Below, one piece after another: positions 25,566-34,155 of a DNA stretch of 47,524 bases. Each line of letters opens with the position of its first letter. Positions within the stretch are counted from its first letter, which is position 1. The translations under genes were made by a program, and so were the position numbers. The notes beneath the pieces were generated by a model, which saw nothing but the letters and a program-made list of their open reading frames with translations, did no database searches and was not told the DNA's origin. The stretch spans positions 1-47,524 of the forward strand of contig DATIKP010000094.1 in the NCBI GenBank assembly GCA_035477455.1. The letters are read 5' to 3'. This DNA comes from Atribacteraceae bacterium (GTDB lineage: Bacteria; Atribacterota; Atribacteria; Atribacterales; Atribacteraceae).

Positions 25566-26414
25566 GTGGCGAAAATTATCAGAAAAGACGTTCTTACCCC
25601 CCAGATCAAGTTGATGGTGGTCGACGTTCCCGGGGTGGCCAGGAAGGCCAAACCGGGCCAGTTCGTGGTCTTGCGTTTTTATGAGGAAGGAGAACGGCTG
25701 CCTCTGACGATCGCTGATTACGATCCTGCGGCGGGGACGGTGACCATCATTTTCCAGGAGGTCGGCAAGAGTACCAGGCAGCTTGGGGAACTCGAAGCCG
25801 GAGACGATATTCTTGATTTTGTCGGACCCCTGGGAAAGGAAATCGAGGAAAAACAGTTCGGTCATGTGGTCTGCGTGGGGGGTGGGGTCGGTATCGCTCC
25901 CGTTTATCCCAAGGCCCGGGCCCTTAAAATGCTGGGGAATCGGGTCACTTCAATTATTGGTGCCCGGTCCGCCGACCTCCTCTTTTGGGAACGGGAAATG
26001 CAGGAGGTCAGCGACACGCTCCATGTGACCACGGATGACGGTACCTATGGCGAAAAGGGTTTTGTCACCCAGGTTCTCGAACGGGTGATTAAGGCCGAAA
26101 AGCCCGACCTGGTCGTGGCGGTTGGGCCGATCATGATGATGAAGATGGTCAGCCTGCTTACCAGGAAGTATGCAGTTCCCACCCTGGTGAGCCTGAATCC
26201 GGTCATGGTCGATGGTACCGGGATGTGCGGGTGCTGCCGGGTCACGGTCAATGGCGAGCGTAAATTCACCTGCGTCGACGGACCGGTCTTTGACGGGCAT
26301 TTGGTGGATTACGACGAATTGCTTACCCGGAGCCGCAGTTACCTGGAGGAAGAGAAGCGGGCACTCGAGAGCTGGTTGATGAAAAAAGCCCAGGAGGAGA
26401 TCGCCCGTGCCTAA
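25566..26414 (+). CDS. nfnA: NADH-dependent ferredoxin:NADP+ oxidoreductase small subunit (NfnA)
   Basis: The FNR-like subunit of the electron-bifurcating transhydrogenase NfnAB, which couples NADH and reduced ferredoxin to NADP+ reduction. FAD-binding RLPLTIADYD is followed by the NAD-binding half beginning VVCVGGGVGIAPVYPKARAL and VVAVGPIMMMKMV. The [2Fe-2S] ligands lie in GTGMCGCCRVTV and, 14 residues on, FTCVDGPVFDG. GTG 25566 follows AAGGAGG. It overlaps nfnB by 8 bases. Older annotations call such proteins sulfide dehydrogenase beta or glutamate synthase-associated subunit. Confidence 0.9.
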   Translation: MAKIIRKDVLTPQIKLMVVDVPGVARKAKPGQFVVLRFYEEGERLPLTIADYDPAAGTVTIIFQEVGKSTRQLGELEAGDDILDFVGPLGKEIEEKQFGHVVCVGGGVGIAPVYPKARALKMLGNRVTSIIGARSADLLFWEREMQEVSDTLHVTTDDGTYGEKGFVTQVLERVIKAEKPDLVVAVGPIMMMKMVSLLTRKYAVPTLVSLNPVMVDGTGMCGCCRVTVNGERKFTCVDGPVFDGHLVDYDELLTRSRSYLEEEKRALESWLMKKAQEEIARA

Positions 26415-27825
26415 AGAGCGACTCACCGGCCGGCCGAAGATGCCTCAACGGCCGGTCAAACAACGGATCACCGACTTTGACGAGGTGCCGACCGGCCTCG
26501 AGGACTGGGCAGCGGTGGGCGAAGCCCGGCGCTGCCTGCAATGTAAAAAACCACCGTGCATGAAAGGGTGTCCGGTAGATATCGACATTCCTGGTTTTGT
26601 CGCCCTGATCGCGGAAGAGCGATTTGATGAGGCGATTCTGAAGATGAAGGAAAAAAACAGTCTTCCCGCGATTTGCGGCAGGGTGTGTCCGCAGGAGGAA
26701 CAGTGTGAACGGGAGTGCGTCCTGGGGAAAAAGGGCGAACCGATCGCCGTTGGTTACCTGGAGCGTTTTATTGCCGATTACGAGAGGGAAAAGGGAATCA
26801 AGGCTCCGGTAGTGCCGCCCCCCAATGGCCACCAGGTAGCCGTGATCGGTGCCGGACCGGCCGGGCTCACCTGTGCCGGGGATCTGGCCAGACTAGGCTA
26901 CCGGGTTACCATTTTTGAAGCATTGCACTCACCAGGGGGCGTTTTGGTCTACGGGATACCGGAGTTTCGCCTTCCTAAAGCGATTGTGGCCCAGGAGGTC
27001 AACTATGTTAAATCTCTGGGGGTCAACCTGGAGGTGAACGCCGTGGTGGGCCAGACCATGACTATCGACGACCTGGAGGAAGAAAGATATGAAGCCTTTT
27101 TCATTGGAACCGGCGCCGGTCTTCCGTATTTCATGAATCTTCCAGGGGAAAATCTGAACGGCGTCTATTCCGCGAACGAATTTCTCACCCGCTCGAACCT
27201 GATGAAGGCCTACCTGTTTCCTCGCTACGATACCCCGATCAAGATCGGCCGGCGGGTCGCGGTCATTGGGGGAGGGAATGTGGCCATGGACTCGGCCCGC
27301 ACGGCCCTGCGGCTGGGTGCCGAAGAAGTCTGCCTGGTATACCGACGGACCAAGAAAGAGATGCCCGCCCGGATCGAAGAAGTGGAACGTGCGGAGGAAG
27401 AAGGCATCAACTGCATCATCCTCACTAATCCAGTCAGATTTACCGGGAACGCCAACGGCTGGGTCACCGGGATCGAGTGTATCCAGATGGAACTCGGGGA
27501 ACCGGATGATTCGGGGCGGCGGCGGCCGGTCCCGGTACCGGGACCGGAATTCGTCATTCCCATCGATACCGTTGTGGTGGCCATCGGACAGGGACCTAAT
27601 CCGGTGTTTCTTAAGAGCGTGGCTAATTTAGCCCTGAACCGCTGGGGCTATATCGAAACGGATACCGAAACCGGAGCCACCAACCGAAAGGGCATGTTTG
27701 CCGGTGGGGATATCGTGACCGGCGCAGCCACGGTTATCTCGGCGATGGGTGCGGGCAAACAGGCAGCCCGATCCCTCAACCGTTATATCAACGATCCGGC
27801 AAGCTTTCCGCAATGGAGGGAGTAA
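26407..27825 (+). CDS. nfnB: NfnB, GltD-like large subunit of NADPH:ferredoxin transhydrogenase
   Basis: The bifurcating-FAD subunit of Nfn, homologous to the small subunit of glutamate synthase. The N-terminal cysteine-rich domain carries two [4Fe-4S] sites (ARRCLQCKKPPCMKGCPVDI and CGRVCPQEEQCERECV). A dinucleotide-binding fold follows (VAVIGAGPAGLTCAGDL), then a second one (VAVIGGGNVAMDSARTA) and the closing GMFAGGDIVTGAATV. Length 472 matches homotetrameric or Nfn forms. No large glutamate synthase subunit is adjacent, and nfnA is directly upstream, so Nfn is favoured. GTG 26407 follows AGGAGGAG. Confidence 0.9.
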   Translation: MPKERLTGRPKMPQRPVKQRITDFDEVPTGLEDWAAVGEARRCLQCKKPPCMKGCPVDIDIPGFVALIAEERFDEAILKMKEKNSLPAICGRVCPQEEQCERECVLGKKGEPIAVGYLERFIADYEREKGIKAPVVPPPNGHQVAVIGAGPAGLTCAGDLARLGYRVTIFEALHSPGGVLVYGIPEFRLPKAIVAQEVNYVKSLGVNLEVNAVVGQTMTIDDLEEERYEAFFIGTGAGLPYFMNLPGENLNGVYSANEFLTRSNLMKAYLFPRYDTPIKIGRRVAVIGGGNVAMDSARTALRLGAEEVCLVYRRTKKEMPARIEEVERAEEEGINCIILTNPVRFTGNANGWVTGIECIQMELGEPDDSGRRRPVPVPGPEFVIPIDTVVVAIGQGPNPVFLKSVANLALNRWGYIETDTETGATNRKGMFAGGDIVTGAATVISAMGAGKQAARSLNRYINDPASFPQWRE

Positions 27826-27828
27826 GCG

Positions 27829-29217
27829 ATGAAAACCACGGACCTTCTGGTGATCGGCGGCGGCCCGGCCGGGTATTCGGCGGCGGTGCGGGCGGCCCGA
27901 AAAGGTTTGAACGTCCTCTTGGTAGAAGACCGGGATTTGGGAGGGACTTGCCTGAACCGGGGGTGTATCCCTACCAAGGCCCTATACAAAGCCCAGGAAG
28001 TTGTGCACTTGGTGCGCAGGGCGGCCGATTTTGGGGTCAAGGGCCGGTTTGAGGGAATTGATTGGACCCGAGTTCAAAACAGGAAAAATAAGATTGTCAA
28101 ACAATTAACCGGAGGCGTTTCGTTGCTCCTGAAAAAAGCGCCGGTGGAAACCGTTTTCGGACACGCTTCGTTTCTCGATGCCCGGACGGTTCGGGTTAAC
28201 CAAGCCTCAGGGGAACAGGAAGAGGTCCGGGCCGAGAGAATTTACCTCGCTTCCGGGTCAAAAAGCGCCCCGCTTTCCGTTCCCGGGGCGGATCTTCCCG
28301 GTGTGGTGGATTCGGAAGAAGCCCTGGAATTCAGCGAGGTGCCCCGCAAGTTGGTGGTCATCGGCGGCGGATACATTGGCATCGAAATGGCCTGTATTTA
28401 CCAGGCTTTTGGGTCGGACGTTACAGTCATCGAAATGCTTCCCGGCATTCTTCCCACCGCCGATGAAGAGACCTCGGCTTTGTTGGCCTCCCTCTTGCAG
28501 AAACAGGGGATGCAGATTCGGACCGGAGCCCGGGTGAAAGAGATCCGGAAAAATGGGGGTCTTCAGGTTGTTTTTGAACACGAGGGCGAGACTCGTTACG
28601 CCGAGGGAGACTATGTTCTGGTCGCCACCGGCCGGATTCCCTCGACTGAGGGGCTCGATCTGGAAGCGGCTGGTGTTCTGGTGAACGGAAAGGCAGTCAA
28701 GACCGATGCGGCAATGCGCACTTCGGTACCGCATATCTATGCCGGGGGGGATGTGAATGGCAAACATCTGCTGGCCCATGTCGCCTACCGGGAATCAGAG
28801 GTTGCCGTCAGTACTATGACCGGGAACGAGAAACGGATCGACTACCGGGCGGTCCCGGCTGTGATCTTCTCTGTTCCGGAAATCGCTTCGGTGGGATTGA
28901 CCGAAGCCCAGGCCCGGTTAGCGGGATATGAAATTTCGGTCGGGAGGTTTCCTTTCCGGCTCAATGGAAAAGCCTTGATCGAAGGGGAGACCGAGGGATT
29001 TGTGAAAATCATTGCCAATGCACCGACCGGAGAAATTCTGGGAACTCATATCGTCGGTCCCCGGGCTTCCGATCTGATTGCCGAGTTTGTCCTGGCTATG
29101 AATCTCGAAGGCACTACGGAGGAGGTTGCCGGAAGCATTCACGCCCATCCTACGCTCAGCGAAGTGAATATGGAGGCGGCCGAAGCGGTCTTCGGAGCGT
29201 CGGTGCATGTTCCCTGA
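27829..29217 (+). CDS. lpdA: Dihydrolipoyl dehydrogenase (L protein)
   Basis: Flavoprotein that reoxidises dihydrolipoyl groups with NAD(P)+. The FAD site is VIGGGPAGYSAAVRAARKG, the redox-active disulfide C41/C46 lies in GGTCLNRGCIPTKA, the second nucleotide site is VVIGGGYIGIEMACIY, and the C-terminal catalytic His-Glu pair is in SIHAHPTLSE. Length 462 is complete. It starts three bases after nfnB and is followed by gcvT, gcvH and lipM, so its partner is most likely the lipoylated H protein of glycine cleavage rather than a 2-oxoacid dehydrogenase. Confidence 0.95.
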   Translation: MKTTDLLVIGGGPAGYSAAVRAARKGLNVLLVEDRDLGGTCLNRGCIPTKALYKAQEVVHLVRRAADFGVKGRFEGIDWTRVQNRKNKIVKQLTGGVSLLLKKAPVETVFGHASFLDARTVRVNQASGEQEEVRAERIYLASGSKSAPLSVPGADLPGVVDSEEALEFSEVPRKLVVIGGGYIGIEMACIYQAFGSDVTVIEMLPGILPTADEETSALLASLLQKQGMQIRTGARVKEIRKNGGLQVVFEHEGETRYAEGDYVLVATGRIPSTEGLDLEAAGVLVNGKAVKTDAAMRTSVPHIYAGGDVNGKHLLAHVAYRESEVAVSTMTGNEKRIDYRAVPAVIFSVPEIASVGLTEAQARLAGYEISVGRFPFRLNGKALIEGETEGFVKIIANAPTGEILGTHIVGPRASDLIAEFVLAMNLEGTTEEVAGSIHAHPTLSEVNMEAAEAVFGASVHVP

Positions 29218-29235
29218 AAAGGGGAGTCAGGATCG

Positions 29236-30333
29236 GTGAAATCGTTGCCCCTTGCTCACCTTCACCAAAGCCGGGGTGCTCGTATGGGGGTATTTGCCGA
29301 CTGGCAGGTCCCCATTTTTTTTTCCCGGATTCGGGACGAATATTTTGCCTGCCGGGAGACCTTCGGCCTGTTTGATGTCTCACATCTGGGAAAGCTCTTC
29401 CTCAGAGGGCAGGATAGCCGAGCTTTGCTGAAACTCACAGCCTGCCGGGCTCTGGACGGAATCTCTCCGGGGCGGGGCCGGTATATGTTTTTTCTGAATC
29501 ACCGGGGTGGTATTGTCGATGGCGTTATGGTTTTTCCGAAAAACGAAGGGTTTTGGATTCTCACCAACGCCGGAGCCAAAGAGAGGGTCTTTCAATGGTT
29601 ACATACCCAGGCGGGTCAGAAAAAAATGGTGGTGGATGTCGAAGACCGGACGGACCGTTTGTTTCTCTTTTCCCTACAGGGTCCCGCCAGTTCCCGGGCG
29701 ATTTCCGAGTTTTTTTGCCGCCCGCTTTCTGACCTTCTCCGGTTTTCCATGTCAGAAGCGGCGCATGGGGGTAGCGAATTCCTCATAAGCCGGATGTCTT
29801 ATTCCCGGGAGGACGGTTTCGAAATCATGGGTGACCGGGATTGTGCGGGTTCCCTGTGGGAAAATTGGCTTGATTTTACCCACAGGAACGACGGGACGGT
29901 GTGCGGGTTCGGTGTTCGGGACCTTTTGCGTTTCGAGGCGGCCTATCCCCTCTACGGTCAGGAAATGGAGGAGACGGTCAACCCCTTGGAACTGGGACGG
30001 GAGAACCTCATCGACTGGGGGAAGGGGGAGTTCATCGGCCGTCAAGCGTTGCTGATGGAGCAAAAACAAGGGTCGAAAAAAAAGCTGGTCGGTTTTGAAA
30101 TCGATGGAAAAAGAATTCCCCGCTACGGTTTTCCCATACAAAACCGGCAGGGGACTCCCTGCGGGCATATCACCAGCGGTAATTATTCCTTTTCGCTGCG
30201 GAAAAATCTGGCCATGGGGTTTCTGAGCCGGCCGAACTGGGATATTGGACAGGAATTGCTGATCTCTGTCCCGCGGACCAAGGTCTTGGCCCGTATCGTT
30301 CCCCTTCCTTTCACTAAGGACAGGGTATGGTAA
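29236..30333 (+). CDS. gcvT: Aminomethyltransferase GcvT (T protein)
   Basis: Transfers the methylene group from aminomethyl-lipoyl H protein to tetrahydrofolate, releasing ammonia. Folate-binding features are present: FGLFDVSHLGKLFLRG, YMFFLNHRGGIVDGVMVF, FSLQGPASSRAI, MSYSREDGFEIMG and LLRFEAAYPLYGQEM, with the C-terminal SGNYSFSLRKNLAMGFL barrel. The folate Asp of the usual D(V/L) site is kept. 365 residues is full length. GTG 29236 has GGGGAG about 12 bases upstream; an ATG within the first 20 codons (RMGVF) would cut off conserved sequence. Confidence 0.93.
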   Translation: MKSLPLAHLHQSRGARMGVFADWQVPIFFSRIRDEYFACRETFGLFDVSHLGKLFLRGQDSRALLKLTACRALDGISPGRGRYMFFLNHRGGIVDGVMVFPKNEGFWILTNAGAKERVFQWLHTQAGQKKMVVDVEDRTDRLFLFSLQGPASSRAISEFFCRPLSDLLRFSMSEAAHGGSEFLISRMSYSREDGFEIMGDRDCAGSLWENWLDFTHRNDGTVCGFGVRDLLRFEAAYPLYGQEMEETVNPLELGRENLIDWGKGEFIGRQALLMEQKQGSKKKLVGFEIDGKRIPRYGFPIQNRQGTPCGHITSGNYSFSLRKNLAMGFLSRPNWDIGQELLISVPRTKVLARIVPLPFTKDRVW

Positions 30334-30423
30334 TCAAGAAAGGGAGGATGGGAATCGGTGGTTTTTACCGGTGACCGATCGCCCATCACCGTTCACCGTT
30401 TTCATTTACCGGGAGGTGACCAT

Positions 30424-30810
30424 ATGGAAACACCGGATGATCTTTATTATACGAAAGAGCATTGTTGGGTGAAAGAGGAAGGGGATCAAGTCCGTTGGGG
30501 GATAACCGACTTTGCTCAGAGCGAGCTGGGTGATGTTATTTTTGTCGAGTTTCCGGCCGTGGGAGAAAAGGTCAACCGGGGCGAGCGGATCGGAGACGTC
30601 GAGTCGATCAAGACCGTGTCCAATCTCTATGCCCCACTGACGGGCACAGTGATTGCAGTCAACACCGCTCTCAACAAGAGTCCCGAGTTCATTAACCAGA
30701 GCCCTTACGGCGATGGGTGGATTTGTCTCATGCAACCCGATTCCAGTGAAGATATCGGCGGGTTGTTGGATGTAGCGCAGTATATCGAATTGATCCAGGC
30801 GGGACAGTGA
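30424..30810 (+). CDS. gcvH: Glycine cleavage system H protein
   Basis: Small lipoyl carrier protein of 128 residues that shuttles the aminomethyl group among P, T and L proteins. It begins with YYTKEHCWVKEEGDQVRWGI and has the lipoylation site K63 in GDVESIKTVSNLYAP, then PEFINQSPYGDGWICLM. ATG 30424 follows GGGAGGTGA at ideal spacing. The stop overlaps the lipM GTG (GTGA). Confidence 0.96.
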   Translation: METPDDLYYTKEHCWVKEEGDQVRWGITDFAQSELGDVIFVEFPAVGEKVNRGERIGDVESIKTVSNLYAPLTGTVIAVNTALNKSPEFINQSPYGDGWICLMQPDSSEDIGGLLDVAQYIELIQAGQ

Positions 30811-31613
30811 GCGTGAAGAGATTCCGGTGTATCGATGATCCGTCCCTGACCGGTTTTGAAAACATGAGCCGGGACGAGGCGATGCTCGATTTGGCCTGTA
30901 GTTTTCCGGTTCCGCCAACCCTCCGCTTTTTCCAGTGGGATCGGAAAACCCTTTCCATCGGCCGGTTGCAGCGGACAGACGTGGTGAATATCGGGCATCT
31001 CGACGATCATTCGATACCGCTGGTGAGGCGGCCGACGGGAGGCCGGGCTATCCTCCATGACCGGGAACTCACCTTCAGCCTTTTTCTTCCCCTGCTTTTT
31101 TTCGGAACCGCGCTCAATCTTTCTCTTCATTACGAACAGCTGAAAAAAGTGCTCTATCGGTTCATGGAATCCATCGACGTCGATGTCGACCGTGAAACGT
31201 TGAACGAACCGTATCTTCTTTCCCCCTACTGCTTTTCTCTGAATGTCGCTCACGAGATCACCATCGGGGGGAAAAAGATCATCGGTGTCGCGCAAGCCCG
31301 CAGCAAATGCGGGGTGCTCTTCCAGGGATCGTTCATCCTAAGAGCGGACCGCCAGGAAATCGCCGCCTGTTTCCAAAAACAGGAAACCGTGTTCGAGGAG
31401 ATTTCCCGTAATATGATTACCTTGGGTGAACTACTCGGGACGGTTCCGGACCGGGATGTACTGATCGGATGGTTAGTAAAGAGCGTTGAGGAGGTCTGGG
31501 AGTGTGAATGCCGCTGGCGATCCTGGTTTGAGGAGGAAATCGAACGGTCGGTAGAACTGATGGGGGAAAAATATTATCCCGGGTCCCCCTTTATCCTGGA
31601 TTATAAGAGATGA
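30807..31613 (+). CDS. Lipoate--protein ligase / octanoyltransferase (LplA/LipM family)
   Basis: Attaches lipoate or octanoate to carrier domains, here surely the adjacent H protein. Family blocks: RRPTGGRAILHD (residues 74-85), SLNVAHEITIGGKKIIGVAQ with Lys157, and GSFIL. A Cys at position 142 (SPYCFS) sits where LipM octanoyltransferases carry the acyl-accepting cysteine. That favours LipM over a true ATP-dependent LplA, and the C-terminal LplA domain is lacking. The GTG start overlaps the gcvH stop. After its end a small hairpin (ATGAAGA/TCTTCAT) has no T run. Confidence 0.88.
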   Translation: MSVKRFRCIDDPSLTGFENMSRDEAMLDLACSFPVPPTLRFFQWDRKTLSIGRLQRTDVVNIGHLDDHSIPLVRRPTGGRAILHDRELTFSLFLPLLFFGTALNLSLHYEQLKKVLYRFMESIDVDVDRETLNEPYLLSPYCFSLNVAHEITIGGKKIIGVAQARSKCGVLFQGSFILRADRQEIAACFQKQETVFEEISRNMITLGELLGTVPDRDVLIGWLVKSVEEVWECECRWRSWFEEEIERSVELMGEKYYPGSPFILDYKR

Positions 31614-31653
31614 AGAAAGCGCTCTTCATATAGGACAAATTTATCAGAAACTC

Positions 31654-31682
31654 TTGCCAAAAGAACGCTTTCCCATTACAAT
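31654..31682 (+). promoter_or_regulatory. Promoter of the tRNA array
   Basis: TTGCCA at 31654-31659, 17-bp spacer, TACAAT at 31677-31682, with the first tRNA starting at 31717. Confidence 0.7.
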
Positions 31683-31716
31683 GGGTAATGCTTCCTATGG
31701 GAAGAAGGGTAGGCGC

Positions 31717-31795
31717 GGGGTCGTGGTGTAGCCTGGCCAAACACGCCAGCCTGTCACGTTGGAGACCGCGGGTTCAAATCCCGTCGACCCCGCCA
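31717..31795 (+). tRNA. tRNA-Asp(GTC)
   Basis: Acceptor stem GGGGTCG/CGACCCC, then G and encoded CCA. The anticodon loop CTGTCAC in stem CCAGC/GTTGG gives GTC. First gene of a five-tRNA array. Confidence 0.95.
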
Positions 31796-31801
31796 TTTAG
31801 T

Positions 31802-31877
31802 GCCGAGATAGCTCAGGCGGTAGAGCGATGGACTGAAAATCCATGCGTCCCCAGTTCGATTCTGGGTCTCGGCACCA
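31802..31877 (+). tRNA. tRNA-Phe(GAA)
   Basis: Acceptor GCCGAGA/TCTCGGC, loop CTGAAAA in stem TGGA/TCCA gives anticodon GAA; CCA is encoded. Confidence 0.95.
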
Positions 31878-31890
31878 TTCTTGAAACCAA

Positions 31891-31965
31891 GCGGAAGTAG
31901 CTCAGTGGTAGAGCGTCACCTTGCCAAGGTGAGGGCCGCGGGTTCAAGTCCCGTCTTCCGCTCCA
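31891..31965 (+). tRNA. tRNA-Gly(GCC)
   Basis: Acceptor GCGGAAG/CTTCCGC, loop TTGCCAA in stem CACC/GGTG gives anticodon GCC; CCA is encoded. Confidence 0.95.
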
Positions 31966-31973
31966 TTTATTGA

Positions 31974-32048
31974 GGCGGCATGGCCAAGCGGCTAAGGCAG
32001 AGGATTGCAAATCCTTTATCCCCGGTTCGAGTCCGGGTGCCGCCTCCA
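31974..32048 (+). tRNA. tRNA-Cys(GCA)
   Basis: Acceptor GGCGGCA/TGCCGCC, loop TTGCAAA in stem AGGA/TCCT gives anticodon GCA; CCA is encoded. Confidence 0.95.
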
Positions 32049-32062
32049 TTTTGGTTCAGTCC

Positions 32063-32137
32063 GGGCGGCTAGTTCAGAGGAAGAACGCTTCCTTGACGCG
32101 GAAGAGGTCACAGGTTCGAGTCCTGTGTCGCCCACCA
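32063..32137 (+). tRNA. tRNA-Val(GAC)
   Basis: Acceptor GGGCGGC/GTCGCCC with one G-T pair, loop TTGACGC in stem CTTCC/GGAAG gives anticodon GAC; CCA is encoded. Confidence 0.95.
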
Positions 32138-32144
32138 TTGGATA

Positions 32145-32184
32145 AAAAAGCGCCGGCCCTTTGGGGCTCGGCGCTTTTTGTTTT
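32145..32184 (+). terminator. Terminator of the tRNA array
   Basis: AAAAAGCGCCG (32145-32155) pairs with CGGCGCTTTTT (32169-32179), followed by GTTTT. Confidence 0.88.
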
Positions 32185-32328
32185 GAGACGACGGAGAGAG
32201 GGCCGGAATATGGTAAGATAAGAGGCTATCTAACAGTAATAAGCTTGGATAACCGTGGGTTCGACGTTTTTCTCCCTGATATGGTAAAGCCCGCATCGGG
32301 TAGAAGACCCTGCGAGGAGGACGAAGAA

Positions 32329-34149
32329 ATGGCACCGAAAAATGCTCTGGCTGCGATCACGAAAGATGGACAGGTGGTCGATCTTGACCGTTCAACGGAG
32401 GATACTGTCGCCTGGGTCACGTTTGAAGAGGAGCGGGGTAAGGAAATATACTGGCATACTACCTCTCACGTGATGGCCCAGGCGGTGAAGCGCCTTTTCC
32501 CGGACGCCAAAGTGACCATCGGACCAGCGATCGAGCAGGGGTTTTATTACGATTTTGACGTTCCCCGCCCGTTTACCGAGGAAGATCTGGCTAAGATCAC
32601 CTTGGTAATGAAAGATATCATCCGTGAAAATATCCCCATCAAACGTCTGGAAATGAGCCGGGAAGAAGCGGTCAAAATATTTCGGGAACAGGAAGAGGAC
32701 TACAAAGTCGAGTTGATTGAGGAGATTCCTGACGCAACGGTCAGCCTCTACCGGCAGGGGGAATTCATCGACCTGTGCCGGGGGCCGCATCTCCCCTCGA
32801 CCGGGACGATCAAAGCCTTCAAACTCCTGAAGGTGTCCGGCGCCTACTGGCGGGGCCGGGAAGACAATCCCATGCTCCAGCGCATCTACGGAATTTCCTT
32901 TGATTCCAAGGACAAACTGAAAGAATACCTCCATTTCCTGGAAGAAGCCAGGAAACGGGATCATCGGAAATTGGGTCGGGAACTGGGTCTGTTCAGCCTG
33001 CACGAAGAAGGGCCGGGTTTTCCCTTTTTCCATCCGAAGGGCATGGTAGTGATCAATACGCTACTCGAACTGTGGCGAAGGGAACACACCCGCCAGGGCT
33101 ATCTGGAGATCAAGACCCCGATCGTCCTTGACCGGTCTCTCTGGGAACGGTCCGGGCATTGGGATCACTACCGGGACAATATGTATTTTACCCGGATCGA
33201 TAACCGGGATTTTGCCGTGAAACCGATGAACTGCCCCGGCGGCATCCTGGTGTACCAGAGCCGCCTACACAGCTATCGGGAATTCCCTTTGCGGATTGCT
33301 GAACTCGGGCTCGTACACCGTCACGAGTTGTCCGGGGTTCTACACGGTCTGATGCGGGTCCGTTGTTTCACCCAGGATGATGCCCATATTTATATGGAGC
33401 CTCAGCAGGCCACTAGGGAAATTCTCAACGTCATCCGGCTGGCTGAACATCTGTACCGGTTGTTTGATTTTCAGTATGAGGTAGAACTCTCCACCCGCCC
33501 CGAACATTCGATGGGGACGGACGAGACGTGGGAGCTGGCGACCCGGTCACTGGTTGACGCCCTTACTCAAGCCGAACTACCCTACCGGATGAACGAGGGT
33601 GATGGGGCATTTTACGGACCGAAAATCGATTTTCACCTGAAAGACAGCCTGGGGCGCCGCTGGCAGTGCGGAACCATCCAGCTCGACTTCTCCATGCCGG
33701 AAAAGTTCGACCTCAACTATATTGCCGAGGACGGTGCCAAACATCGCCCGGTGATGGTTCACCGCACCATCTTGGGGAGTATCGAGCGCTTTCTGGGAAT
33801 TCTTATTGAACATTACGCCGGTGCGTTTCCGGTGTGGCTGTCCCCAGTACAGGTCGTAGTCCTACCGGTCGCCGAAAGACACCTGGAGCATGCGTTTGCC
33901 CTGTCCAGGCGGATCCGCGAGGCGGGAATCCGGGTGGACAGTAATCCCGAAAACGCCACCTTGGGATCGAAAATCCGCAAAGCCCAGTTGGAGAAAATCC
34001 CCTATGTCCTGGTGGTGGGTGACCGGGAGACGGAAACTGGGGAAGTGAGTGTGCGAGACCGCCGGGAGGGTGATCTGGGAAACATGACGGTCGAGACGTT
34101 TGTCGATATAGTGTTTAAACACTATCCCCAGCCCCTGGGTCAGAACTGA
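32329..34149 (+). CDS. thrS: Threonyl-tRNA synthetase lacking a clear TGS domain
   Basis: Charges tRNA-Thr. The editing-type second additional domain is present (HTTSHVMAQAVKRLFP with HxxxH, and LCRGPHLPSTG). It is followed by the class II core: motif 2 region VKPMNCPGGILVYQSRL with the zinc Cys, GLMRVRCFTQDDAHIY, motif 3 HRTILGSIERFLGILIEHYAG, and a C-terminal anticodon-binding domain (VQVVVLPVAERHLEHAF). From ATG 32329, which follows GAGGAGGA, the protein has 606 residues. It has only about 45 residues before the editing domain, whereas the usual TGS domain needs about 60, so TGS is missing or vestigial. No T-box is seen upstream. Confidence 0.96.
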   Translation: MAPKNALAAITKDGQVVDLDRSTEDTVAWVTFEEERGKEIYWHTTSHVMAQAVKRLFPDAKVTIGPAIEQGFYYDFDVPRPFTEEDLAKITLVMKDIIRENIPIKRLEMSREEAVKIFREQEEDYKVELIEEIPDATVSLYRQGEFIDLCRGPHLPSTGTIKAFKLLKVSGAYWRGREDNPMLQRIYGISFDSKDKLKEYLHFLEEARKRDHRKLGRELGLFSLHEEGPGFPFFHPKGMVVINTLLELWRREHTRQGYLEIKTPIVLDRSLWERSGHWDHYRDNMYFTRIDNRDFAVKPMNCPGGILVYQSRLHSYREFPLRIAELGLVHRHELSGVLHGLMRVRCFTQDDAHIYMEPQQATREILNVIRLAEHLYRLFDFQYEVELSTRPEHSMGTDETWELATRSLVDALTQAELPYRMNEGDGAFYGPKIDFHLKDSLGRRWQCGTIQLDFSMPEKFDLNYIAEDGAKHRPVMVHRTILGSIERFLGILIEHYAGAFPVWLSPVQVVVLPVAERHLEHAFALSRRIREAGIRVDSNPENATLGSKIRKAQLEKIPYVLVVGDRETETGEVSVRDRREGDLGNMTVETFVDIVFKHYPQPLGQN

Positions 34150-34155
34150 AAAGCG

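Noticed and set aside
32185-32328. T-box leader before thrS
   Set aside because: No AGGGTGGNACCGCG-type T-box sequence and no antiterminator/terminator pair.
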